From positions 1 through 64,000 of the forward strand of contig NZ_JACXWX010000021.1 in the NCBI RefSeq assembly GCF_014764505.1: a stretch of 64,000 nt of DNA, in the 5' to 3' direction. Both the position numbers and the translations under genes were made by a program. Within the stretch, counting starts at the first letter, position 1, and each line of letters begins with the position of its first letter. Origin of the DNA: Phormidium tenue FACHB-886. GTDB lineage: Bacteria > Cyanobacteriota > Cyanobacteriia > Elainellales > Elainellaceae. Of the stretch, positions 1 through 8,746 are shown piece after piece. The notes beneath the pieces were generated by a model, which searched no databases, was not told where the DNA came from, and saw only the letters and a list, made by a program, of their open reading frames with translations.

Positions 1-1067
1 CAAGGTTTGTTACTCAGTTGAAGTTCAAAGCAACGGTAGCTTGAGCAGCTATGCTTCTGTCTCATTTGAGACGCCAACTTGTCAAAAACCAATTAATCGA
101 GGTGCCCCACAGTACGTATTTTGAGGCAACCCTCGCCCTCCTGCATTGCACGTTGAAGCATCGTCCATCTGCAAAAGCTAAATTTAGTGCTGTCTGTGAG
201 CGACTGTTTGGAACAGCTAACACTCAATTTTTTCACAACCTTGCAGGAAACACACAGATTACAAAGAAAGTCCGATTGATGACAAAATCTGTTAATCCGA
301 AAGACTTATCTTTGTGGACCATTGGGCTTTTATATTGTTACCTCTGCGAGTGGGCTTATGAGGTTTATGACACGACGGATCATCCAGCATTGGGACAGAG
401 TCCACGAGAAGCTTTCGCAGCTGGACTTTCTCAGTTTGGTCAACGTAACCACCGCAGAATTCCATACAACCAAGATTTTCGAATCTTAACTCTTCCAGGG
501 ACAAAAGGTGGAACTGCTAAAGTTCAGGTTGGAAAAGGTGTGAAGTTTGAGCACAAATACTACTGGTCCAACACTTTTCGCGATCCAGAGGTGGTAGACA
601 CTTGGGTTGAAGTTCGATACGAACCTTTCAACGCTGGGCTTGTGTATGCCTATGTTCGAGGACAGTGGGTTGAGTGCATTTCTGAGTACTATGCTCACTT
701 TCGAGGGCGCTCTGAAAAGGAAATCCAGCATGCATCGGAGGAGTTGAGACGACGACAGAAGAACCATGCCCGTAATTACAAAATCCGTGCTAAACAACTT
801 GGTCAATTTCTCGCCAGTACTGAGGCCCAAGAGGTTTTGCTGGAACAGCGTTTGCGTGACGGGCAACAGCAGGAAGTCTTTCAGGTGATTGAGGGAGGAA
901 TGCCAAACCTCATGCCTTACAGTCCAACTCATGAGATTTCAAACCTTCAGACTCAAACTAATCCAACTCAATCAAATCCTTCACAGAAATCTGAGCCTAA
1001 TACACAGCAGTCTGAATCTCCTCAAACTACCAAGTCAGCTAAGCGGCAACTTTTCAAAAGTTATTGA
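1..1067 (+). pseudogene. tnsB: TnsB-type transposase, 3' part, probably disrupted
   Basis: This is the C-terminal half of a Tn7/Mu-type DDE transposase, which would cut and join transposon ends. The open frame from 51 holds the third catalytic acid (E50, in VCERLFGT), the helix typical of the end of the rve core (LGQSPREAF) and the Mu-C beta-barrel region (about 150-215), then a polar Q/N/S-rich tail that in relatives contacts TnsC. Damage is likely: the frame has a TGA at 42-44, and where a DxG motif with the second catalytic Asp should stand, this frame reads KNQLIEVP. Frame 2 reads INRGA at 92-106, resembling a mutated VDRGA, and then needs a frameshift to reach STYFEA. The gene also continues left of the window. 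The family is clear; inactivity is inferred. Confidence 0.7.
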
Positions 1068-1077
1068 GCAGTTCTTT

Positions 1078-1115
1078 GCATGAATCGGGTTGATATTTCG
1101 AAGTCCGATTCATGC
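1078..1115 (+). repeat. 11-bp inverted repeat between tnsB and tnsC
   Basis: GCATGAATCGG (1078-1088) pairs perfectly with CCGATTCATGC (1105-1115) across a 16-nt loop, followed by ACCTTTT. It could be an attenuator or weak terminator between tnsB and tnsC, or a protein-binding palindrome. An upstream ATG at 1112 lies inside the right arm, which argues against that ATG as the tnsC start. Confidence 0.5.
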
Positions 1116-1147
1116 ACCTTTTGGAATTATTAGGAGATTTGCAAGAT

Positions 1148-2341
1148 ATGACAATGGATAGACAGTTCCCAATCGAACTACTTAAAAAATCCAAAGCTGA
1201 GCGGCTTGCCTATTTCGAGAATTACAAGATGGGACATCCTCATCTCGACGATGCCTTTGAACGAATCAAACCAATCATCCGCAACCCTGGTGAAACAAAG
1301 GTTATCAACATTGTTGGACCAACTGGCTCTGGTAAGTCAACTTTACGTAAGCTCCTTGAGAAATGGATTATTGAGGAACTGCTAAATGTTTTAGAAACTG
1401 ATCCTGGGCGTATGCCTTTCGCAAGCGTCACAGCATCCTTGCATGAAAAGACAGGTGTTTTTGATCATAAAACTCATTGTATACGCTCTCTTGAGGCGTT
1501 ACACGAGCCTCAGGAATTCATCAAGCATAAGATTAACTACGGTAATTCAACCGTCTACTATGATGATCGCGGTCAACTTGTTCTTAAACCAAGAGTTTTA
1601 TTAACTGATTTGGGATGGGCATTAGAACAAGCACTTAAGCACCGAAAACCGATTGTTTTCTTTATTGATGAAGCTCATCACACTCTTGCCACTTCAAGTG
1701 GGCGTAAGCTCACAGATATACCAGAAGCCGTCAAGTCTTTAGCAATTCTGACTGAAGTTTTACATTGTATGGTAGGTACGTATGACTTACTCACCCTACA
1801 AGATGTTGGCGATCAGCTAGCGCGACGCAGTATTTACATTCATCTACCACGTTATGATGCTCAATTCAAAGAAGACAGAGAAATTTGGAAAGACATAATT
1901 TTGAACTTGCAGCTTCATATTCCTATTGTGGAGCAACCTGATTTAGAGTCGTACTGGGAATTTCTATACGATCGCTGTCTTGGATGTATGGGAATACTTA
2001 AAGATCTAATTTGGTGTGCCCTGGCAGATGCTTTAGAAGAAGGAGCACATACGATAACTCTCCAGCACCTGGAACGACGTGTAAAAGATCCAGGCATGTG
2101 TTTCAACATTCTCACAAAAATTAAGGAAGGTGAAAAACGATTTGCAGAAATGGTGGGAAGTGTTGACAAGCTCCGTCAAGAAACGGGGCTAGATGTCGAG
2201 CCTATTTCTAGAAGCCAGTACAAGCCTGTACTTAATCTAGCAACTGAAGCAACACCCGTTGTACCACCAGTAGAAAAACCGCAAAGACGTAAAAGGGTTG
2301 GACAACGCAACGCTAAGCGAGATCGTGTTGGGAGTGAATAA
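1148..2341 (+). CDS. tnsC: TnsC-type AAA+ ATPase of a Tn7-like transposon
   Basis: TnsC links target selection by TniQ/TnsD to the transposase TnsB and polymerises on DNA in an ATP-dependent way. The protein (397 aa from this start) has a Walker A motif GPTGSGKST near residues 57-65, a Walker B IVFFIDEAHH near 168-177, a sensor-like VGTYDLL and an arginine-rich ARRS segment, all in the order expected for this family. The C-terminal tail is basic, as is common for TnsC. I chose ATG 1148 because an AGGAG sits just upstream (about 1132-1136), while the longer reading from 1112 begins inside a hairpin. It lies between tnsB and two tniQ genes, a standard Tn7-like order. The gene looks intact, unlike tnsB. 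Base composition is AT-rich compared with the rest of the window. Confidence 0.9.
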   Translation: MTMDRQFPIELLKKSKAERLAYFENYKMGHPHLDDAFERIKPIIRNPGETKVINIVGPTGSGKSTLRKLLEKWIIEELLNVLETDPGRMPFASVTASLHEKTGVFDHKTHCIRSLEALHEPQEFIKHKINYGNSTVYYDDRGQLVLKPRVLLTDLGWALEQALKHRKPIVFFIDEAHHTLATSSGRKLTDIPEAVKSLAILTEVLHCMVGTYDLLTLQDVGDQLARRSIYIHLPRYDAQFKEDREIWKDIILNLQLHIPIVEQPDLESYWEFLYDRCLGCMGILKDLIWCALADALEEGAHTITLQHLERRVKDPGMCFNILTKIKEGEKRFAEMVGSVDKLRQETGLDVEPISRSQYKPVLNLATEATPVVPPVEKPQRRKRVGQRNAKRDRVGSE

Positions 2342-2429
2342 ATATCATGAGTTGTCGTAATGATCATGAAGCCTCCAACAGAATTCTCGTAGCTTCAAAG
2401 TTAAAAAATCAATTCATACCTAATAAAGC

Positions 2430-4436
2430 ATGAGAGTATCTATGCAATTAACTGATAATTTTTCAAATTTATCAGAATTAGGAACATTTTCTGTTCCCAC
2501 TCCTAGTTGTCTTTACAACTTAGAGCCAATTGCTTTAAGTACAGCTTTTACAGAAAGCGTATCGAGTTACATTTCTCGATTAGCACAGGCTCATGCTGTC
2601 CCCACAGGTATTTTAGTTACCAGACAATTAGCAGGTTTCTCACAACGTGAGAATAGAACCCTAAACCGTATTTTAGGAAAACATAGCAGAACAGTGAATG
2701 GATTTGGGGCTATAGCCTCTGATACAACACAAGCTTTAGCACAAGTAACACTGCGTAATGATTTACACAAACTGAGATTATATAGGTGGTTCGATACAAG
2801 AAGTTCCTGGAAAATACTACGGCTTCACAAAGCTTGGTGTCCAATCTGCTACTCGGAGTGGTCAACCAACTCACAAATCATCTATGAACCATTGCTATGG
2901 GCATTAGAGTTAGTAACAATCTGCCCAGTTCATCATAAAAAACTCATTACATATTGCCCTTATTGCAACGAAGAATCATTTCCTCTTCGTTACTTTTCAC
3001 GTCCAGGTTACTGTTCAAATTGTAAAAAATGGCTTGGGAAGGAGGACGAAGAGCAAAAAACCGCATTAGATCTAACACCAAAAGAATTGAAATGGGGCAT
3101 ATTCATAGCAGAAAATATAGGTAAATTGCTTGAAATCATAGCGAGCGATGCAGTTATTACAACAGGAAATGAGTTGTCAAAGAGAGTCTTGACTCTGGTA
3201 AATCAAGTTACTCATGGAAACATTTTAAAATTTTCGAGAATGACTGGAGTTCCTCAAGGAGTATTGCATCATTGGATTAATCAAAGGCATATGCCCTCAA
3301 TTAATTCAATTTTGAAAATCTGTTATGCTCTAAACCTTAGTTTCTCTGAATTTGCAATAACTAGTAACAATATTTCTGCTGTTTCGGAAAATATATTTGA
3401 AGATGAGATTTCTCTTTCAATACATAGGCAAGAAAATCAAGATTCAAGCTTAAACAAAACGATTTATTTTCCTTCTTCTAAGATGATTGATATTAAAACA
3501 AATCTAGAAAATATACTTATGGAGGATAGAAGACCACCAACTTTAACACACATAGCTAATCAATTAAATATCTCTCTGAAAGAGTTAAAATTACATTTCC
3601 CAGAATTCCATACTGCAATTATAGTGAAGCGTTCAAAGTACCCAAAAACACAGCCAATATGCTACCGACTTGAAATGGCTAGAAGTTGCTTAAATGATGC
3701 CATCTGTAATAGTGATCAGCTACCACCTCTATATAAGTTCTCTACTGAGTTAGAGTTTAACAAAGAAACCCTTGAGAGGTATTTCCCTGATTTATGCGAT
3801 AAATATGAACTAGCGCGGACGGGGAAGTTAGAAGAAAAACACATACAAAAACCTCAATCTATTGAAGAAGTTTTTATCACCATCTTAGAAAGTCGAGACT
3901 GCCCTCCTGCTCCATTTGACATTGCATTAAAACTACAGATTGAAGAAGCAGAGCTATACGCTAAATTTCCAGTTTTTTGCCAAGAGATTTTAAAGAGGCG
4001 TTCTAACTACTCCCGCATTGCTGCTGTTGATAAATATCGTGAGGTTGAAAGACTGATAAAAATTGAGCTTGAAAAAGCTCTATGCGACTCGACTCCATTC
4101 GAAGTATTTTGTGATAGCAATGGGTTTCATTCTCAGACGATTGAAAAATGGTTTCCTGAGGAGTGCCGCGTCTTGAGGGACAGAAGTATAGAATATCGTA
4201 AAATTCGCCGCTCCGAAACCCTTAAACAACTTCGTAAGGAAGTGCAAGAGGCTGTGATCACACTTTTCAACCAAGAAATATGTCCTTCAGAGAGTGAGGT
4301 ACGCAAACTTCTTACCAAACCTAAATGTGTCCTTGATCCGGAATTTCCAGCAATTTATCAAGAGACGTTAAGGGAGGTATCTCGTATGAGTACTTCGCAG
4401 AATTCACATGCTCATATTATTTTGAATGAGGTCTAA
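2430..4436 (+). CDS. tniQ: TniQ/TnsD-type target-selection protein, long form
   Basis: This 668-aa protein belongs to the TniQ/TnsD family, which chooses the insertion site of Tn7-like transposons. The N-terminal TniQ domain (about 30-205) carries zinc-ligand pairs: CPIC at 137, CPVHH at 165, CPYC at 176 and CSNC at 195. An XRE-like helix-turn-helix follows (about 255-310, with VPQGVLHHW as recognition helix). From about 353 to 650 I count five related modules of about 45-55 residues, each with a Leu-rich helix, a PP/P turn, a short HTH and an aromatic-Pro-Glu motif (HFPEF, YFPDL, KFPVF, WFPEE, EFPAI). Such long C-termini are typical of TnsD proteins that bind a fixed attachment site. A tRNA-Ala gene lies 1.7 kb downstream and is the obvious candidate target. 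Either ATG 2430 or ATG 2442 could be the start. Confidence 0.9.
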   Translation: MRVSMQLTDNFSNLSELGTFSVPTPSCLYNLEPIALSTAFTESVSSYISRLAQAHAVPTGILVTRQLAGFSQRENRTLNRILGKHSRTVNGFGAIASDTTQALAQVTLRNDLHKLRLYRWFDTRSSWKILRLHKAWCPICYSEWSTNSQIIYEPLLWALELVTICPVHHKKLITYCPYCNEESFPLRYFSRPGYCSNCKKWLGKEDEEQKTALDLTPKELKWGIFIAENIGKLLEIIASDAVITTGNELSKRVLTLVNQVTHGNILKFSRMTGVPQGVLHHWINQRHMPSINSILKICYALNLSFSEFAITSNNISAVSENIFEDEISLSIHRQENQDSSLNKTIYFPSSKMIDIKTNLENILMEDRRPPTLTHIANQLNISLKELKLHFPEFHTAIIVKRSKYPKTQPICYRLEMARSCLNDAICNSDQLPPLYKFSTELEFNKETLERYFPDLCDKYELARTGKLEEKHIQKPQSIEEVFITILESRDCPPAPFDIALKLQIEEAELYAKFPVFCQEILKRRSNYSRIAAVDKYREVERLIKIELEKALCDSTPFEVFCDSNGFHSQTIEKWFPEECRVLRDRSIEYRKIRRSETLKQLRKEVQEAVITLFNQEICPSESEVRKLLTKPKCVLDPEFPAIYQETLREVSRMSTSQNSHAHIILNEV

Positions 4437-4497
4437 TGGCGCAATTTTCGGTCACTGATTTGTATTAAAAATTTCATCAATCTATTTCTTAATAAAG

Positions 4498-5823
4498 ATG
4501 GAATCTATAATCACTTCACATTCATTTGTTAGTAGTTTATATGGGTTAAGACCTCTAAATATAGGGAGGGTAAATACTGAAAGCTTAACAAGTTATGTAT
4601 CTCGGCTCTCCGAAGCTCATTGTGTGCCAGCTGGAGTGTTAATGGAGAGCAAAGTTGCACCAATTATAAACAGAGTATATGGAGGTGGTAATTTACATCA
4701 AATTTATGAGGCAACTGCGGCTTTAAACGGCACAGGAACTATGGCATCTGATTTAGTTGAGGCTTTAAAGCAACTAACACGACAGAGTAATTTACAGTTT
4801 CTCACCCTATTGCCCTGGTCTCGATTACTTCCTACAAAGAAACTACTTCGTCGTACTCGTGCATGGTGTCCAACCTGCTACGAATCTGCATTTAGATCAG
4901 GAGAGGCTATTTATGAACCGCTAATCTGGTCGTTAGAAGTTATACGTATATGCTCACGGCATCATCAGCTTCTTAAGGAGACTTGTCCACACTGTAAACA
5001 GAAGAATTTACCACTAGCTTGGCAATCCCGTCCCGGCTACTGTTCCAAATGTCTAAGGTGGTTGGGTTCTAGCGAAATAGACGAAATTGAATCCTTCTCA
5101 GGAGATGAGCTAAAGTGGGCACTTTGGACAGTTAGTACAGTTGAAGAACTAATAGCTGCCGGACCTCTCCTGCACATATCTCCGGCAAAACAGCAAGTTG
5201 CTCACTTACTCAAAACTTATGTTGGTAATGTTACTAGTGGCAATGTCGCTGAATTTGCTCGGCGGATTCAAGTACCACGTAACACTTTCTGGCTTTGGTG
5301 TGAAGGTCGAAATCAACCCCAGTTAGAAGCTTTACTAAAGATTAGTTATTGCCTAAATGTTTCGCTCTTGGAATTTTTAACCACAGAGGTAACTCAAGAT
5401 GAACAGTCGATGTTACGGAGTCCAGTCTCAACACCAACTACTTTTAGAGCGGAACCAAAACAGATTAATTTGAAGCAATTAGAGAAGGAATTAGAAAAGA
5501 CGCTCCTTAACCATGATTGTCCTCCACCATCAATGGAGGAGGTCGCAAAACACCTAAACTTAAATAGACGAACAATCCTCAGGCATTTTCCCGAAATGTG
5601 CCACGCAATCTCTGCTAAATATGTCATTTATAAAAAAGCGGCACAGTTAAGTTCTATTAGGCAATGCAAACAAGAAGTAAAAGTTGCTGTAAACAGTTTA
5701 TATAGTCACAATTTGTATCCATCTGAGTCTCGCGTCTCTGCGCTATTAAGCAAACCGGGATTTTTACGATATGAGGAAGTTCGAGCGTCACTTAAAGAGG
5801 CTAGAGCAGCACTAGGTATTTAA
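4498..5823 (+). CDS. tniQ: Second TniQ-type target-selection protein, short form
   Basis: This 441-aa paralog of the upstream tniQ has the same TniQ zinc domain (CPTC at 124, CSRHH near 152, CPHC at 163, CSKC at 182) and the same XRE-like HTH (about 245-300). Its C-terminal part is shorter: I see only two of the modules, one with RHFPEM (about 330-383) and one matching the last module of the long paralog (KQEVKVAV to the end). Two TniQ proteins in one element usually mean two target pathways, one for a fixed site and one for mobile or RNA-guided targets. Which paralog does which cannot be told from sequence alone. It is the last transposon gene before the tRNA and appears intact. Confidence 0.88.
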   Translation: MESIITSHSFVSSLYGLRPLNIGRVNTESLTSYVSRLSEAHCVPAGVLMESKVAPIINRVYGGGNLHQIYEATAALNGTGTMASDLVEALKQLTRQSNLQFLTLLPWSRLLPTKKLLRRTRAWCPTCYESAFRSGEAIYEPLIWSLEVIRICSRHHQLLKETCPHCKQKNLPLAWQSRPGYCSKCLRWLGSSEIDEIESFSGDELKWALWTVSTVEELIAAGPLLHISPAKQQVAHLLKTYVGNVTSGNVAEFARRIQVPRNTFWLWCEGRNQPQLEALLKISYCLNVSLLEFLTTEVTQDEQSMLRSPVSTPTTFRAEPKQINLKQLEKELEKTLLNHDCPPPSMEEVAKHLNLNRRTILRHFPEMCHAISAKYVIYKKAAQLSSIRQCKQEVKVAVNSLYSHNLYPSESRVSALLSKPGFLRYEEVRASLKEARAALGI

Positions 5824-6013
5824 CCTTCTCTATACTTCTTCTAATAAGCGATTACTGAAATGCGAGAATAGTTAGAGGTCTCTCATTTTTGTTTATTTAG
5901 GCAGCGTTGTTTAGAAACATCTGCATTGAAGAGGAAAAGCAGTTTATTGAAAGGTTAAGATCAAACTACATACTCACAAATATGTCATTTGTCAACCTAT
6001 TTTTGTTAAGAAA

Positions 6014-6091
6014 TGTTTGGAAGCATAATTTTTCTGAGGTACATAGGAAGCATAAGCCTTCCTTCACGGAAAAGTTATGCTTCCAATCACA
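6014..6091. repeat. Short repeats between tniQ and tRNA-Ala, candidate transposon end
   Basis: GGAAGCATAA occurs at 6019-6028 and 6046-6055 on the plus strand and at 6075-6084 on the minus strand. The outer copies extend to a 12-bp inverted pair, TTGGAAGCATAA at 6017-6028 and its complement at 6075-6086. The block starts with TGT (6014-6016) and ends with ACA (6089-6091), the termini used by Tn7-like elements. Further left, ACAAAT..ATTTGT and TTGTCAAC (about 5977-5997) resemble TnsB-site fragments. The repeats could be TnsB sites of the tRNA-proximal end, or a separate 78-bp miniature element. ACA at 6099-6101 is an alternative terminus. The rest of 5824-6123 shows no gene. Confidence 0.4.
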
Positions 6092-6123
6092 GGTTCAAAC
6101 ACTAAACGCTTGCTATGAAAAAA

Positions 6124-6196
6124 TGGAGCTAAGCGGATTCGAACCGCTGACCTTCTCAATGCCATTGAGACGCGCTACCAACTGTGCTATAGCCCC
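6124..6196 (-). tRNA. tRNA-Ala (anticodon GGC)
   Basis: Read on the minus strand, the gene folds into a full cloverleaf. The acceptor stem GGGGCTA/TAGCTCC has the G3-U70 wobble pair that marks alanine tRNAs. The anticodon stem TCTCA/TGAGA holds the loop ATGGCAT, so the anticodon is GGC. The T arm is AGCGG-TTCGAAT-CCGCT. The discriminator base is A and CCA is not encoded. A T-run follows the 3' end (complement of 6118-6123), a likely terminator. The 3' end faces the Tn7-like genes, the side on which tRNA-targeting Tn7-like elements insert. Confidence 0.95.
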
Positions 6197-6405
6197 AAAC
6201 GTATCTGACATTTTCCCTAAAATTAGGAGGTATGTCAACCCCCTCCTGACAAAGTATTGATCTTACAGCGTTCTAGCTTTGCTCCTTTCTAAGCTCCACC
6301 TCTAGTTAGTAAGTAAAATTACTCATGAGGAGAGCTGAAAATCAAGAGCGACCGGTCAGATTTTCATAGCTGGTTATCCAGTCTGGCATAGATTGGCATA
6401 ACCCA

Positions 6406-7508
6406 TGAAGCCCATTAAAGTTCGTCAAAACGGCAAGAGCTGTTTTATTCGCTGGACGTATGAAGAAGAGCGTTATTCTCTGATCTGGGCAATTACTCAA
6501 ACGCTGCGGATAGAGCAAGGCTAGAAATCTGTGCTCAACAAATCTACGTGGACTGTCTAGCTGGAGAGTTTGATTCCTCCCTGCAGAGATATCGCTACTG
6601 GTTGATCGGAGCCACCGCTCCATCTGGCTCAGGTAATGGTAATGGCAATGGCAACGGCAAAACTCGCAAAGAGCCTCAGCCTGACAAACCTTCTTTGCTC
6701 TTTCTACTGGAGCAGCGGTTGGAAGGCAATTATTGCTCTGCTGATCAATCCTTGCTGTACCTGCTTAAGCAGTACGAAATCTCCATTGAGTCCAGAGCGG
6801 AAGCTCAGAAGTTCATGAGTTGGATCAAGTCCAGGGGCAACAAAGCCTTAACTCTTAAACGTTACCTAGCCATCCTGCAAATCCTTAGACGCGATCTATT
6901 TGGCAAAATCAAGGTCAGGGGAGAAGAGCGCCCCAGCCCTAGACCTTTAACTCAAGCAGAAGTGCAGCAATTTCTAGAAGCACTGGCAGAGAAGCGATAC
7001 TACAAACACTACCTCGACTTCTTTATCCTTCTGTTCAATACGGGGATGCGGCTCTCAGAAGCGATCGGGTTGCGCTGGCAAGACTGCGACCTCAAGGCTA
7101 GAGAAATCCAGGTTTATGAAACTCTGAGCCGTACTAAAGGCAATCCATCCCAGAGGCAGCGCAAAACGACCAAGACAGGGAAGTATCAAGTTGTGCCTAT
7201 GAACAACAAGGTGTACGAGATGCTGGTGAAGCGATCGAAGTCCAAACAGGGAGAGCTAGTTTTCTATAGCCCCAAAGGGGTGACCCTGAATGACACATGA
7301 TAAATCAACACTGCTGGAGCAAAACTCTGGAGCAGTTGGGCATCCCTCATAGACCTCTGAGAATTACCAGGACAACCTTCGCTTCTCACTGTGCTCTAGT
7401 GGAATAGATCCTGTGGATGTTGCCCGTATCACAGGGCACGACGTAAAAATCTTATACGAGCATTATCTTGGCAGTGTAATCCATAAGCCCAAACTTCCTG
7501 AACTTTGA
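6406..7508 (+). pseudogene. Frameshifted tyrosine recombinase (phage-type integrase)
   Basis: This is a broken site-specific recombinase. ATG 6406 opens a frame (MKPIKVRQNGK) that reaches a stop near 6522. A one-base shift near 6485 restores an Arm/core-binding region running through 6548-7300, with the first catalytic arginine in NTGMRLSEAIGLRW. That frame ends at TGA 7298-7300. The C-terminal catalytic part continues in other frames to 7508: a degenerate HxxR box (TRTTFASH), a stop in LVE*, then ITGHD and LYEHY with the histidine and nucleophilic tyrosine. So at least three lesions are present. It sits on the far side of the tRNA-Ala gene from the Tn7-like cassette, consistent with an old integrated element at this tRNA. 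The longest open part could make a 250-aa protein without the active-site tyrosine. Confidence 0.85.
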
Positions 7509-7551
7509 TCCAGCGAATTTGGGATCCAGCTTGAGGTCAAGTTGTTAGTCA

Positions 7552-7605
7552 AACGCTGATTCATTGGCTAAAACTTACATATGCTTCTGCCGATGAATCA
7601 GCGTT
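7552..7605. repeat. 17-bp inverted repeat with 20-nt loop
   Basis: The arms 7552-7568 and 7589-7605 are complementary except for one G-T pair. The hairpin lacks a following T-run, so it is not a classical terminator. It lies in the gap after the integrase pseudogene and may be a remnant of a mobile element end. Downstream, AGGTAGATA occurs three times (7641-7649, 7659-7667, 7670-7678). Confidence 0.55.
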
Positions 7606-7759
7606 CGGGTAGTCAACGGGGTGCAAAGCGGCTCTACAAAAGGTAGATACTTTGCTGCAGGTAGATAGTAGGTAGATATCTTGATTTACCGAGCCCTAAG
7701 CTAAATCACTTGTTTCAGAGAAAAGACAGACGAGCATCAGTTAACCGCGATTGGGCATC

Positions 7760-8668
7760 TTACCTATATCCCGCTGCATCAGCAGGCTTACCGACCTCCT
7801 GCACCTCACGGATATAGCGCCAAGCATCAGGTTGAGAACCATCCACATCTGTAAAACCATAAACCTGCGCCAGTTGAGCACTCGAAAGCGATTGTCCATT
7901 CCAGCGTGTCACCTCCGGATCGCCCGCTAGATGAGCAACGGCGCGCCCAAGATAATGCGGCGTTTCGGAAATCACAAAATGCGGTTCCTTTGTCGTTGCA
8001 TCCTGCCAATTTGCTTCAGTGACTCCGAAGTGATCGAGCATGAGTTCCGATCGCAACCAGCCAGGAGTGAGGACAACGGCAGTACAGTGATGGGGCTTGA
8101 GTTCTTGTGCTAGCCCCCACGCCATACGGATTATAGAAGTCTTAGCCAGATCATAGAACAGCGACATCCGATAGTTCTGGTTGTTATATTCAGCCGTTCC
8201 ATCGGTAACTTCAATCAATAATCCACCTGGATTCTGGATTAAAAGCGACAAGGCAGCATGACTGGTGATGATGTGGGTATCGAGTGCTGTTTTCAGCATT
8301 CGTAGCCCTCGATCTAAAGAAAGCTCCCACAACGGCTTATCAAACTCTGCTAAAGATTCTCCTCCAATATCGTTGACCAACACATCCAGACGACCCTGCT
8401 CCCGCTCAACCCGAGCGACTAATGCCTGCACTTGTTCTGGATTTAGATGATCGACCTGCACAGCGATTCCTTTTCCGCCTGCCTGGTTTACCAGTTCTGC
8501 AGTTTCTTCGATCGTTTCAGGGCGGTTGTAGTCAGAACGCTGTGCTTGGGTACTGCGCCCTGTAACATAGACGGTTGCACCTGCTGCGCCCAGTTCCACC
8601 GCAATTCCGCGTCCTGCACCACGAGTACCTCCCGCAACGATCGCGATTTTATCTTTTAATGGTTGCAT
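7760..8668 (-). CDS. Short-chain dehydrogenase/reductase (SDR)
   Basis: This is a 302-aa NAD(P)-dependent oxidoreductase of the SDR superfamily; the substrate is unknown. The N-terminal Rossmann fold has a glycine-rich cofactor loop (GGTRGAGRG, near residues 13-21). The NNAG position reads VNDIGG, and the catalytic YxxxK is YDLAK near residue 172. An arginine after the second strand (GRST) suggests NADPH use. The C-terminus is longer than in the simplest SDRs. It follows the SnoaL-like gene by about 78 bp on the same strand, so the two probably form an operon, facing away from the WYL regulator. Confidence 0.85.
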   Translation of the reverse strand: MQPLKDKIAIVAGGTRGAGRGIAVELGAAGATVYVTGRSTQAQRSDYNRPETIEETAELVNQAGGKGIAVQVDHLNPEQVQALVARVEREQGRLDVLVNDIGGESLAEFDKPLWELSLDRGLRMLKTALDTHIITSHAALSLLIQNPGGLLIEVTDGTAEYNNQNYRMSLFYDLAKTSIIRMAWGLAQELKPHHCTAVVLTPGWLRSELMLDHFGVTEANWQDATTKEPHFVISETPHYLGRAVAHLAGDPEVTRWNGQSLSSAQLAQVYGFTDVDGSQPDAWRYIREVQEVGKPADAAGYR

Positions 8669-8746
8669 AATTATCTCTCAAAGTGGTTATAGATAAGCGA
8701 TTAAATCATTGCTGCGCCATCTTTCAGCCGTGGTAAATTGAGCTGC

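Noticed and set aside
6019-6084. GGAAGCATAA repeats as a CRISPR array
   Set aside because: The copies are only 10-12 bp, in mixed orientation and with irregular spacing; no repeat-spacer pattern. No CRISPR array was seen elsewhere in the window.
5907-6260. 117-aa plus-strand ORF across the tRNA-Ala gene
   Set aside because: It reads through a perfect tRNA on the other strand and the repeat block; no start signal or family likeness.
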